NCBI GenBank assembly: GCA_038881895.1
Contig: JAVZOV010000001.1
Span: forward strand, 1 to 64,000
Source of the DNA: Thermoprotei archaeon
Lineage (GTDB): Archaea; Thermoproteota; Thermoprotei; Gearchaeales; WAQG01
Direction of reading: 5' to 3'
DNA: 64,000 bases
Below, piece by piece: positions 44,347-53,838 of this stretch (positions within the stretch are counted from its first letter, which is position 1; each line of letters begins with the position of its first letter). A program made the translations under genes and the position numbers. Under the pieces are notes generated by a model. That model ran no database searches. It was not told where the DNA came from and worked only from the letters and a program-made list of their open reading frames with translations.

Positions 44347-44850
44347 ATGTTAATAGTTGTTACAAGCAAACCTGGCAAAGAAACACGAGCATTCAATGAA
44401 ATAATGGATTTATTTTTATCATACGAAATTACGGCATCAAGGTCATCGATATTCAGTTCAAGCGGTGTTTTTGTAATAGACGCAGATTGTGACATATATA
44501 CGCTAGCTAAACATCTTAAAGGATATAAGAGGATTTATTCGCTGAAAGTAATGCCCCTTCAGCTTATAGTTAATAATACGTTAGAGGATCTAGCTAATGG
44601 AGTGCGTAATTTAATGAAAGATTATAAAGGTACATTTGCTGTTCGTGCAGTAAAAAGAGGTAAAATCAGTGCAAAAACTATAGAAGATTATTTAGGAACA
44701 ATAATTGTTAAGGAACTAGGTCTGAGTGTGAATTTGCGTAATCCTAATCATATAGTAATCGTTGAAGGATTGGGTTCTAAGGCCGGTCTTAGCATTTTTA
44801 ACCCTGAGTTATATCTGTTGTTTGCTAGAAAAAAAGGACTTAGTTTATGA
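44347..44850 (+). CDS. THUMP-domain protein (TAN1-like)
   Basis: 167 residues. An N-terminal ferredoxin-like half (LIVVTSKPGKETRAFNEIMD) is followed by a THUMP domain (GTFAVRAVKRGKISAKTIED, SVNLRNPNHIVIVEGLG). It resembles TAN1, the tRNA-binding partner needed for N4-acetylcytidine formation in tRNA. No catalytic domain is present, so it likely delivers tRNA to a partner. It is convergent with hel308, overlapping by about 11 bases. Confidence 0.8.
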   Translation: MLIVVTSKPGKETRAFNEIMDLFLSYEITASRSSIFSSSGVFVIDADCDIYTLAKHLKGYKRIYSLKVMPLQLIVNNTLEDLANGVRNLMKDYKGTFAVRAVKRGKISAKTIEDYLGTIIVKELGLSVNLRNPNHIVIVEGLGSKAGLSIFNPELYLLFARKKGLSL

Positions 44851-46999
44851 GTTCTTTTTGCTCAAAGAATTTTCTAATAGAACGTAATGTTTCTGGACCT
44901 ATGCCTGGTATTTTTAAGATCTCAGAATCTTTTGCGCTTGCTAATTTTTCTAATGACGTGAAACCATAATTATAGAGGAGTCTAGCCTTTACTCTGCCGA
45001 TTCCAGGCATTCTGACTAGCTCTAATAATTCCTCTTTTACGCCATCCGCTAAACGTTTATAGAGTTTGTTTAACATTTTAGCGTGGTCCATTTTATCAAG
45101 AAGTTTCATAAGTTCATAGGCTGCATAACCTATCCAGTGTGCTGTTTGAGTATAACTGTATATATCACCTGAACCTACATTATACATATCTATTATATCC
45201 TCCTCTCTAACCTCATTTATCCAGTCGTTTAGCATTAAAGCTGTTTTCAGTTCATAAGCTATTAATTTAGCATCATCCTCATCATATATATCGTAACTGA
45301 GTCTTACTGGTAATTCATCAATATATGGTTCAGCTTTCTCCATTATAACTCTCAGTTCTCTCTTATTTACTGATAATTTTGGCATGTCATCAGTAAGAAC
45401 AATAGTATAGAGATAACCGAACGCCGTCAGACTCTCATGTTTTAATAATATACTAATTATTGTGTGAGCTGAGCTTGGATCAATGTAGAGTTCTGCGACA
45501 CGTTTTCCTAAAGCGGTTGCAGTAAATTTCCTCTCTTTTTCTTCTAAAAATCCTGACGACACTAAATATCGTAAAATCCTATTAGCAACCAGTTGTACAT
45601 GCTGCGAACCTACAGCATGCGCATAAAATGTTTTTGAGAGAAACTTATGCATGGACTGAGTATCTGAAACAACATCTGTTGCAAAGAGCGAAAGAATATG
45701 AGATCTCATAGCAGATTCATTATCGAGTTTTGAACTTATATCCTCTATACTACCATTTACATATTCATCCAGTAATCTTTTTACGTGCAGTCTACCTGGT
45801 GCAACTATAATAGCTTCACCGTATTCATCATATTTTGGCCTTCCAGCTCTACCTGCAAGTTGTTTATATTCCATAATAGGAATCTCTTCAGATACACCTT
45901 CTCTCATATTGAACCTGTACAATTCTGCAACTATTACCCGTCTAGCGGGAACATTCACACCAGCAGCCAATGTAGGTGTTGCACAAATAACTTTTAAAAT
46001 CCTATCCCTGAATAACTTTTCTATGATACTTCTGGCGTGGTGAGAAAGGCCAGCATGGTGAAAAGCTGCACCATTTTTTATAAGATTTGCTAAGTCTAAT
46101 GTAATTTTATCTTCAGAAATCTTAGTCAGCGCTTCAGCGGCTTCTAGTAATATTCTCTTCTCGTCATTGGTAAGAAATTTGGGTACCGCATCTTCATGTC
46201 TGTGTGCATACCTAACAGCTGACTGCCTTGTACTAGTGAAAACAAGTGCTTGTCCACCATGTCTTAAAGTATCTATTGACAAATTAACCACGCCAGACTC
46301 ATGAATAATAGGTATTTTCTTCTCATCACCGTCATCGTAATATATTGTTCCATCATAATATACACCCTCTCTAAGAGGAACAGGTCTCCAATCACTTTCT
46401 ATGCAGTTCGCACTAAGCCACTCAGCTATCTCTTTAGCATTACCAATAGTTGCACTTAACGCCATAATTTGTGCTTCTGGTAATTCTGTTCTTAACCTGG
46501 TTAAAAGAAATTCCAATGTTGGTCCTCTCTCAATAGAATCTAACAAATGTATTTCATCAGCTACTATTAATCCTACATCATGTAACCACGATGCGTGATG
46601 TCTTAAAAGACTATCAGCTTTTTCATTGGTCGTAACTATAATATCATAATCTTTAAGCCATGGATCTGAACTATCATAATCGCCAGTGGATATGGCAACA
46701 CGAATGCCCCCTTTTTCGTACATCTTTAAATCTTCATATTTTTCTGAAGCTATAGCGCGGAGAGGTGTTAAATAAAGTGTTTTTAAACCCTTTTCATGGA
46801 AGAGCTTAAATGCTGCAAGCAATGCAATCAACGTCTTTCCTGATGCAGTAGGACTAGCGAGAACTAAATTTTTTCCATCTAGAGCTCCCCCTTTAATTGC
46901 CTTAACTTGTGGTGGGTATAGTTCATTAATTTGATTTGATTTTAATATCTCAATAATTTTTTCAGGTATGCCGTAAATCTTTAGTTCATCAACCTTCAT
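44840..46999 (-). CDS. hel308: ATP-dependent DNA helicase Hel308
   Basis: 719 residues, superfamily 2. Walker A ASPTASGKT (Lys55), DEIHLLDS near 145, LSATIGNAKEIAEWL, VFTSTRQSA and AGRAGRP. A winged helix and ratchet domain follow. C-terminal helix-hairpin-helix repeats MPGIGRVKARLLYNYG and IPGIGPETLRSIRKFF complete the Hel308 plan. It unwinds lagging-strand DNA at stalled forks. Only 19 bases separate it from mcm on the same strand. Confidence 0.95.
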   Translation of the reverse strand: MKVDELKIYGIPEKIIEILKSNQINELYPPQVKAIKGGALDGKNLVLASPTASGKTLIALLAAFKLFHEKGLKTLYLTPLRAIASEKYEDLKMYEKGGIRVAISTGDYDSSDPWLKDYDIIVTTNEKADSLLRHHASWLHDVGLIVADEIHLLDSIERGPTLEFLLTRLRTELPEAQIMALSATIGNAKEIAEWLSANCIESDWRPVPLREGVYYDGTIYYDDGDEKKIPIIHESGVVNLSIDTLRHGGQALVFTSTRQSAVRYAHRHEDAVPKFLTNDEKRILLEAAEALTKISEDKITLDLANLIKNGAAFHHAGLSHHARSIIEKLFRDRILKVICATPTLAAGVNVPARRVIVAELYRFNMREGVSEEIPIMEYKQLAGRAGRPKYDEYGEAIIVAPGRLHVKRLLDEYVNGSIEDISSKLDNESAMRSHILSLFATDVVSDTQSMHKFLSKTFYAHAVGSQHVQLVANRILRYLVSSGFLEEKERKFTATALGKRVAELYIDPSSAHTIISILLKHESLTAFGYLYTIVLTDDMPKLSVNKRELRVIMEKAEPYIDELPVRLSYDIYDEDDAKLIAYELKTALMLNDWINEVREEDIIDMYNVGSGDIYSYTQTAHWIGYAAYELMKLLDKMDHAKMLNKLYKRLADGVKEELLELVRMPGIGRVKARLLYNYGFTSLEKLASAKDSEILKIPGIGPETLRSIRKFFEQKELIN

Positions 47000-47018
47000 C
47001 TCTTTTACCTCATAACAA

Positions 47019-49061
47019 TTAGCTTAACTTAAGGTAACCTGGTTTTGATTCGTAAACTGTACCTTCAGATTTCAGTTTCTTTAACATATCTTCAGCTTGC
47101 TCTCTAGGTATACGCTCGTTTTCTAATTTACTTAAAATCTGATCCTCCTCCATCTCACCACCAGCATCTTTTATTATTTTGATTATATATGATATAAGAT
47201 CTCTTTTACTTTTTGGCATTCCAGTATAGATAATATCAATATCATACATACCAGTTGTTCTATCGTATAATGTCTCCTCTAACATCTTCTTTATTAGATT
47301 TATTGCAGCCTGAGCATCCTCAGCAGTAACCACGTTACTTAGTCTCATTTTAGCTCTTGCCTCACTTAATCTAATAATAGCTTCTAATTGTCTTGCAGTT
47401 ATAGGTATTGGACCGCCAGAAAAAGCTCTAGTCCTCAAATTCTGATAAAAGTTTTTAATTAATTCTTTTGCTTCGCTGGTTATTTTTGGCTTTATATAGC
47501 GTCTAGCATATATTATGTATTTTCTGAGTAAATCGGAAGAAATGATAGAACCTAATTTGCTTTCAGGATTTTGGTGAAGAGATAGTATGTGTTCAGAGAG
47601 AGCTTCGTCTTGCTCAGGACTAGGTATATCTCTGATTGGCCAAATTAAGTCAAACCTGCTAAGTAGCGTTTCGGGTAAGTTAATATTCTCAGCTATAGTT
47701 TTATTAATATCAAACCTACCCAAATAGGGATTTGCTGCAGCCAGTACAGAGGTCCTTGCATTTAATGTTGCAACAATTCCAGCTTTTGCAATGCTCACGG
47801 TTTGTTGCTCCAATGCTTCATGCATCGCTGAGCGATCTTCAGTTTTCATCTTGTCAATTTCATCTATACATGCTATACCACCGTCTGCTAAGACTAATGC
47901 TCCAGCTTCAAGATAAAATTCATTGGTTGCCTTATCACGAACAACAGCTGCCGTAAGTCCTGCTGCAGTTGAGCCTTTCCCTGAAGTATACAACCCTCTT
48001 GGTACAAGGCTTGCTACATAACGCAGTATCTGTGTTTTTCCTGTGCCTGGATCTCCTACTAGTAAAATGTTTATGTCACCCCGTATTCTTGTGCCATCTG
48101 CTGTGGTTTTTGGTACACCGCCGAAAAGTTGATATGCAATGCTTTCCTTTACGTGTCTATAGCCATAAATACTTGGTGTGATACTGTCGATAATCTTGTC
48201 TATTATTAGAGGATCCTTTGCCAGTTTCAAAATATTTTCCTCGTCTTCTTTTAAAATTTCAATATCTTCTATGCTTTTTTCTCTTATTTCTATGCTATTT
48301 GCTTCTATATAACTATAATATAAATCTTGACTCATGCGTTCTTTATCTATCCTAATTATACCCACAGCTATCACTCTATTACCTGGTTGTGCAACATCAA
48401 CCAAATCCTCCGCTAACAACACTTCTATACTTCTGGGTAATTGTCCTGGTAACAAATCCTCTGGTTTTTCTTGTATAAACATACGCTGTATATCCATTAG
48501 TGTTGATTTTTCCTTCACCAATATCATTCTTCCTTCGTATTCACAATCTGGGTTTGGACATTTTCCTGAGGTTCTGATTTTTCCATCCTCGTCACGTAAT
48601 ACTTTGAACTCTGTTTTGCATATTGGGCATCTTAAGTTACCTTCGATTATTACATGCCTTACTGTACTGACTTTTGATACAACACCTTCGACAGCTATTA
48701 GTTTGTTTACATGTCTTGCCCTGATGTTACGGACATCAACATAACTCTCTTCTGGTAACCCTTTGAACCTTGGATAAAATTTTCTTATACTCTTTGCATA
48801 ATCTTCATCATAAGTAGCGATTATTCGTTTTATAGCTTCACTTGCTTCTTCTATATGTTTATCGGGATTTTCTAGAAGGTCATGTGAAAGTTCTCTATCA
48901 TAGTTAAGCAAGTCAATAAAGTCTATTGTTAGCGAGATCTCGTTCTTTGCTGGCATTGCCTCAATTCGTTCTCTGTATTTATATTTTTCACCTACTTGAA
49001 AATATCTAAAAAAGTCTTCATATTTTTGTGATAAAATAATGAGACCATCTTTGCTAGTCAT
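47019..49061 (-). CDS. mcm: Replicative helicase MCM
   Basis: 680 residues. The N-terminal domain has a zinc site (CPIC, then CPNPDC), the AAA+ domain has GDPGTGKTQILRYV, Walker B CIDEIDKM, and the arginine finger in LSRFDLIWPI. The last 80 residues form a winged helix. It is the hexameric helicase of archaeal replication. Its start overlaps the GINS stop by eight bases. Confidence 0.96.
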   Translation of the reverse strand: MTSKDGLIILSQKYEDFFRYFQVGEKYKYRERIEAMPAKNEISLTIDFIDLLNYDRELSHDLLENPDKHIEEASEAIKRIIATYDEDYAKSIRKFYPRFKGLPEESYVDVRNIRARHVNKLIAVEGVVSKVSTVRHVIIEGNLRCPICKTEFKVLRDEDGKIRTSGKCPNPDCEYEGRMILVKEKSTLMDIQRMFIQEKPEDLLPGQLPRSIEVLLAEDLVDVAQPGNRVIAVGIIRIDKERMSQDLYYSYIEANSIEIREKSIEDIEILKEDEENILKLAKDPLIIDKIIDSITPSIYGYRHVKESIAYQLFGGVPKTTADGTRIRGDINILLVGDPGTGKTQILRYVASLVPRGLYTSGKGSTAAGLTAAVVRDKATNEFYLEAGALVLADGGIACIDEIDKMKTEDRSAMHEALEQQTVSIAKAGIVATLNARTSVLAAANPYLGRFDINKTIAENINLPETLLSRFDLIWPIRDIPSPEQDEALSEHILSLHQNPESKLGSIISSDLLRKYIIYARRYIKPKITSEAKELIKNFYQNLRTRAFSGGPIPITARQLEAIIRLSEARAKMRLSNVVTAEDAQAAINLIKKMLEETLYDRTTGMYDIDIIYTGMPKSKRDLISYIIKIIKDAGGEMEEDQILSKLENERIPREQAEDMLKKLKSEGTVYESKPGYLKLS

Positions 49062-49602
49062 CTAATTCGCCCCCGCTCATTAAATTAATGCGCCATTGAT
49101 TGATCATTTTCACGAGTTTATTGTAGAAGTTTTGTTCCTCTACAGTTAATCTATCAGTTATTTGTGGGGCCTCTTTTAGAGGGATTAACGTTAAGATCTT
49201 TCTTAATCGTCTCTCTTCTAGATCTGTTAAGAGTTGCTTATATCTTCTTATATCATGCTCTGAACTCTTTATATATCCTTTTTCCATTAGTGAAAGAATC
49301 CACTTGGTTTTTTGATAGAAATATGGGTCTAATTTTTTAAGTTCTTTGGTCTTTTCTTCTGCAAAAACTATTTTATTGAGGGCGTCTAAGGTTATTTCGG
49401 GTTGAGTAAGCTCGCAGTATCCATCTTTCAGGAGAGCATCGGCTATAATTCTTGGCACTTCAATAACTTCACCTGGGTTAGCAGGATTAATTGAAATACC
49501 ACCAAATTCAAGTTTACACGTGGGTTTAGTAATCTTAACTTTAATAGGATATAGGTCGAACTCTAGCTTTGCTTGCAAAAACGTATCCTCAATTGAACTC
49601 AT
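49054..49602 (-). CDS. GINS complex subunit, Gins23 type
   Basis: 182 residues. The small beta-rich B domain comes first (KPTCKLEFGGISINPANPGE, VPRIIADALLKDGYCEL) and the helical A domain second (FYQKTKWILSLMEKGY, LEERRLRKIL, LTVEEQNFYNKLV). The B-then-A order marks Gins23 rather than Gins15 (assignment from family knowledge). GINS joins MCM and other factors into the active replication helicase. The gins23-mcm pair is also found in Sulfolobus. Confidence 0.8.
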   Translation of the reverse strand: MSSIEDTFLQAKLEFDLYPIKVKITKPTCKLEFGGISINPANPGEVIEVPRIIADALLKDGYCELTQPEITLDALNKIVFAEEKTKELKKLDPYFYQKTKWILSLMEKGYIKSSEHDIRRYKQLLTDLEERRLRKILTLIPLKEAPQITDRLTVEEQNFYNKLVKMINQWRINLMSGGELDD

Positions 49603-49692
49603 TTTATTTCTAAATAATTAACTACAAGTAGAGTTAAAAGTTTTTGCTTTTCCTAGGATTTAAAGAATTTGTTAGTGTCCTAATGATTTATT

Positions 49693-50994
49693 TTAAGTTA
49701 TGTGTTTTTGTATGGATTTTGCATATTCTTCAAGGAAGGATACCGTTTTTTCATCCAAACGTAACCATGAAGAGATTGATTTCAGATTCTTAGGATTACT
49801 TGCTATAATAACTAAGTAGGGCAAGTATTCATTATTGATTTTTGACGTAGAGGCATGTAATCTCTTGCTAAGTAATTCTAAGAATTTTTGTTTGGTTGCT
49901 CGTTTTTCTTTTAATTGGCTAGCTAATTTAAGGCTTTTAGGATAGTTGTAGATTGATTTTGCAGGTCTATTTTTTACTGAGAGAGCGACTCCGGCTGATA
50001 TAAGTTCTAAGTAATAGCTAAGAAGCTTCCAGTATCTTTTCTGTTCAGATGCATTTTTAAATATGTCAGCTAATGAAAGCACATCGTATGCTGCTGCGAG
50101 GTCTCTGATGTCTGTGTAAATATATGGTAAATTAGCTGAGATCCATGCGGAAATAATTTCTGGATCTTGTGTTGTTTCGTTGAGAGCATCCCTTGCTGAT
50201 GATGCTGTTCTTGCATAGAAAATTTTTCTTAATACCGTAAATACATCATATATGCGATCTCTGCTACTGGCTACATTGGCTAATGCTGGAGTTATGTTTT
50301 TGTCAACTGACATTGATGCTGCCAATTGTAGATCAAGTATAGAACCTCTCATGTCACCATTATTTCTTTCTGCTATTATATGTAGAGCTTGATCTTGACA
50401 CATAAGTTTTTCTATCGAACAGATTTTTTTGAGGTAAAGAATAACATCTCTAATCCCAAGTCTTTTAAATTCGATGAGTTGACACTTTGATCTAAGCATA
50501 GCTATGTTAGGGTTCCACGCATCATTTGCTATCAATACAACAGGATACTGTGATGTGTAAATTATTTCCAATATTGCATTTATGATGTCTGGTGCCTTTG
50601 ATCCTTCAATACTATCTACTTCATCAAAAAGTATTAGACGTTTTGATCTAGATTCTCTACTTAGCTGTGCAAAATCTAATATGTTTTCGTTTATACTTGC
50701 AAAACCAGCCACCCTTTTAACTGATTCTGCGTTCGCTAGATCTCCAGCATTCATTTCAACTAAATCAATATTATACTGTTCACAGGCAACCTCTACTAAC
50801 AATGTTTTTCCAACACCTGGCGGTCCGTATAGCATTACGGATTTCTGTTTTGATTGCCTTCCCTCTATCCACGGCTTAAGCCACATGAGAAAAACTTGTT
50901 TTGATTCGTTATTCCCCACGATCTCTTCTACAGTCTTAGGTCTATGTTTTATAGTCCAAGGTAATCCAAGTCTAAATTGCGTACTCGACATCAC
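49693..50994 (-). CDS. rfcL: Replication factor C large subunit
   Basis: 433 residues. LPWTIKHRPKTVEEIVGNNE, Walker A LYGPPGVGKT (Lys63), Walker B ILFDEVDSIEG, and a VIL(I)ANDAWNP sensor 1 region. RFC loads the PCNA clamp. I do not see a clear PCNA-interacting QxxLxxFF motif at the C-terminus. It overlaps the rfcS stop by four bases. Confidence 0.93.
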   Translation of the reverse strand: MMSSTQFRLGLPWTIKHRPKTVEEIVGNNESKQVFLMWLKPWIEGRQSKQKSVMLYGPPGVGKTLLVEVACEQYNIDLVEMNAGDLANAESVKRVAGFASINENILDFAQLSRESRSKRLILFDEVDSIEGSKAPDIINAILEIIYTSQYPVVLIANDAWNPNIAMLRSKCQLIEFKRLGIRDVILYLKKICSIEKLMCQDQALHIIAERNNGDMRGSILDLQLAASMSVDKNITPALANVASSRDRIYDVFTVLRKIFYARTASSARDALNETTQDPEIISAWISANLPYIYTDIRDLAAAYDVLSLADIFKNASEQKRYWKLLSYYLELISAGVALSVKNRPAKSIYNYPKSLKLASQLKEKRATKQKFLELLSKRLHASTSKINNEYLPYLVIIASNPKNLKSISSWLRLDEKTVSFLEEYAKSIQKHIT

Positions 50995-52847
50995 GGCTTC
51001 TCCTTCTGAGCAATTTTTGATTCATATCCTATTAATGCTATTTGTGCTAGCAGGGAACTAAGTTGGATCTCCTCATTAGAACCCTCCATTAATCGGTATT
51101 CATAATCACCTAATGTTCTTAGTATTTTTATTTTTACAGGTTCATCAACGTTTAATCTGAATACCTCTCTGTGTATTTGTGATATGATATCATTTCCTGA
51201 CAATCCATAGTTATACAATAATTCATACAATTTATCACGAGCATCTGAGAGCTTGCCTATTAAGGCTAGGTTAAGCACTTCTCTAACTTCTTTAGGTCTC
51301 GTCATTCCTGCCACTTTATAGATAATGTCTCCAGTAACTTTACTGCTTAATGCTGATGCGCTTTGCAATATATTTATTGCTTTTCTCATATCACCAGCCG
51401 AAACATCCCATATAGCTTCATAACAATCTTCTGAAGCATCAACATTCTCACGTTGAGCAATGAATTTTAATCTCTCTATTACCTCATTTTTAGGAAGCGG
51501 ACTAAATCTAAACACTACGGTCCTAGATTGTATAGGTTCTATAATCTTGTTACTGTAATTGCATGTTAATATGAACCTGACGTTTCTGGCAAAAAGTTCC
51601 ATTACCCTTCTTAATGCAGTTTGAGCATCCGCTGTCATTGCATCGCTCTCATCTAAAATTATAAGCTTAAAAGGTACATCACCTACAGGCAATGTTCGTG
51701 CAAATCTCTCCTTAATCGTTTCTCTAACAGTATCAATACCTCTCTCATCAGAATTATGCAATAAAATCGGAAATGATCCAGCAAAGAACTTTTCATTCCC
51801 AGGCACAGACACATCATAAACATAATCATCATAATCTATCGTTTCTATCTTCATTATTCTCACAACATACAAATCCGAATTTATAAGAGCCATCAACTTG
51901 TTATACTCTTTTATTTCATTATCAAGTAACGAACTTACATCAACAGACAATAACAATCTTTCCAATAAATCCTTTGAAGCAGCTCCTCCATCATGTAACG
52001 GATGCCTTAATGCATCCTTCCAGTCTATCTTCATTCTCTCATTTATCCTTTCAAAGAATTTTACAAACGGTATAATTGGTAATAAATTTGTCTCGGAATC
52101 TTTTCTCCATTTTATTTTTACTTTTTCTTCAAACGCTAGTCCTTTCGTATCGTATACATCTCTTAGCAATTCGTTCATTTTTAATCCCTGTACCAAGAAT
52201 GATCCGCTATTACTACTTAATGCTGAATATCCTACATCAGTTTCATTAATGTTAGGATTCGTTCTAAATGCAAAAGATATAAGATAATTTTTTTCCTTTA
52301 ATTCGCACGCATGTTTAGTAGTAATATCCCCACTTTCATCAATAATCATTACAGAGTGATTACCAGTTAATTTTAACTCTCCGTTTTCGAATTTTATTCT
52401 AAGTATTTTATTTGCTCTATGCCTAATTATATACTTAACTTTTTCCCAAACTATTCTTTTATTCTCTTCAGTTAAAACTTCCAAGTCATTAACCTTAACA
52501 TATTCTGCATGTTCATGGCTGCTACCTTTATTAAAATAATTTTTATCTAAATCTTCGAATGTTAAATATTCTATTCTCCCACTAATCCTCACTAATAATG
52601 GGGTATCCTTGGAGACTGATGCATTTAATTCTAAAGTGTTTTCTCTCCAACTTTCACCATATAATTCTCTAGCAAAGGCAATAGCTGTAGCTGTTTTTCC
52701 AACACCTGCGGGACCGGCAAATAACATGTGAGGTACACTTTTTTCCTTAACAAAGGATTTGAGTGCTCTTATTATATCATCTTGATTTATTATATCATCT
52801 AATCTCTTTGGTCTGTATTTCTCAACCCACATTAGTTCTTCTTCCAT
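50991..52847 (-). CDS. rfcS: Replication factor C small subunit with an in-frame intein
   Basis: 618 residues as translated, of which 289 are an intein. The first extein is residues 1-76 with WVEKYRPKRLDDIINQ and Walker A AGPAGVGKTATA (45-55). The second extein begins SDERGIDTVRETIKERF and holds Walker B LIILDESDAMTADAQTALRR and FILTCNYSNKIIEPIQSR. Spliced, the junction reads LELNA-SDERGID, the normal RFC sequence, giving a protein of about 329 residues. Together with RfcL it forms the clamp loader. Confidence 0.95.
   Translation of the reverse strand: MEEELMWVEKYRPKRLDDIINQDDIIRALKSFVKEKSVPHMLFAGPAGVGKTATAIAFARELYGESWRENTLELNASVSKDTPLLVRISGRIEYLTFEDLDKNYFNKGSSHEHAEYVKVNDLEVLTEENKRIVWEKVKYIIRHRANKILRIKFENGELKLTGNHSVMIIDESGDITTKHACELKEKNYLISFAFRTNPNINETDVGYSALSSNSGSFLVQGLKMNELLRDVYDTKGLAFEEKVKIKWRKDSETNLLPIIPFVKFFERINERMKIDWKDALRHPLHDGGAASKDLLERLLLSVDVSSLLDNEIKEYNKLMALINSDLYVVRIMKIETIDYDDYVYDVSVPGNEKFFAGSFPILLHNSDERGIDTVRETIKERFARTLPVGDVPFKLIILDESDAMTADAQTALRRVMELFARNVRFILTCNYSNKIIEPIQSRTVVFRFSPLPKNEVIERLKFIAQRENVDASEDCYEAIWDVSAGDMRKAINILQSASALSSKVTGDIIYKVAGMTRPKEVREVLNLALIGKLSDARDKLYELLYNYGLSGNDIISQIHREVFRLNVDEPVKIKILRTLGDYEYRLMEGSNEEIQLSSLLAQIALIGYESKIAQKEKP
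51753..52619 (-). other. Intein within the RFC small subunit (residues 77-365)
   Basis: A 289-residue intein. It starts with Ser77 (SVSKDTPLLVR, block A), has a block B-like LTGNHSVMI, and ends YVYDVSVPGNEKFF..LLHN before Ser+1. The serine nucleophile replaces the more usual cysteine. The stretch between the splicing blocks has about 150 residues with no recognisable LAGLIDADG pair, so the homing endonuclease seems lost or very degenerate. It is inserted at NA/SDERGI, beside the conserved RFC motif. Confidence 0.9.
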
Positions 52848-52902
52848 GCTAACACCTAAAGCTAAAATATCACAAAACTAAATATACTTTAGGTATACCA
52901 TA

Positions 52903-53679
52903 ATGTATTGGGCTCTAAAATTATTTTATGATGGTATAGCGTTTCATGGCTCACAAATCCAGCCAAATCTAAGAACAGTACAGGGAGAACTCACAAAAAC
53001 CTTGAATGAACTAAAATATGTAAAAGGACCTGTTAAATTTTGTTGCAGGACTGATGCTGGTGTAAGTGCTTTAAGCCAAATTGTCACAGCAGATTTCACC
53101 CGAAGACCAATCATAGGAGAGATAAACAGTAAACTACCTAGGGACATGTTAGTTTGGGCGTCTTCAGAACTTACAACAGAATTTTCTATTAAAAAATTAA
53201 TTGAATGGAAATTGTACAGATATTACCTTCCAGCACTAGAGAGTGTGAATATAGATAAAATGATTGAAGCGTCCGAATTAATAAAAGGACGTAAAGAACT
53301 AGGTGGACTTTCAAAAAGTGGACGAGGAGGATTAATTGATGAAATAAGAATAGAGCAAAAAGACAAAATATTAGTAATTGATTTTAAGGGGAAATACTTT
53401 TCATGGAATCTTATAAGAAGAAGTGTAACAGCATTGTACATGATAGGGGTTGGAGAGTTAACCATTAACCAATTTATAAACATACTAAATAATCATAAAT
53501 TGGGTGTTCATCCAGCTCCTTCATGGAACTTAATACTTTTAGACGTCGGTTGTAAACTTAATTTCATAGTTGATCAACGCGCATTATATAGGTTAAAATC
53601 GTTTGCAACCAATTTATCACTTATGATGAAAGCTCGAAGTATGATGATGAATGACATAGTACAATTTCTCAAATCATAA
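52903..53679 (+). CDS. truA: tRNA pseudouridine(38-40) synthase TruA
   Basis: 258 residues. FYDGIAFHGSQIQPNLRTVQ at the N-terminus and the catalytic aspartate in CCRTDAGVSALSQ, followed by LPRDMLVWASSEL and FSIKKLIEWKLYRYYLP. It forms pseudouridine in the tRNA anticodon stem. It diverges from the rfcS gene. Confidence 0.92.
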   Translation: MYWALKLFYDGIAFHGSQIQPNLRTVQGELTKTLNELKYVKGPVKFCCRTDAGVSALSQIVTADFTRRPIIGEINSKLPRDMLVWASSELTTEFSIKKLIEWKLYRYYLPALESVNIDKMIEASELIKGRKELGGLSKSGRGGLIDEIRIEQKDKILVIDFKGKYFSWNLIRRSVTALYMIGVGELTINQFINILNNHKLGVHPAPSWNLILLDVGCKLNFIVDQRALYRLKSFATNLSLMMKARSMMMNDIVQFLKS

Positions 53680-53780
53680 AAACTTTCATTCAAAACTTAA
53701 ACACCATATAAGGGATACTTTAACCAGTTCTCAGAATTAAAAAGATAAATCTCGCTTTTGGTGTTCTGTTTCAATAAAAA

Positions 53781-53799
53781 TAACTTTCAGAGAAAGTTA
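53781..53799. promoter_or_regulatory. Inverted repeat upstream of orc1/cdc6
   Basis: TAACTTTC-AGA-GAAAGTTA: perfect eight-base arms around three bases. It lies some 40-58 bases before the orc1/cdc6 start and next to its GATAAATATTTT box. Its core resembles the dyad part of archaeal origin recognition boxes but lacks their G-run. It may be an autoregulatory site for Orc1/Cdc6 or part of an origin. Confidence 0.45.
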
Positions 53800-53838
53800 T
53801 ATAGTGTTATTGATAAATATTTTAAGGGCTGTTCAAAT

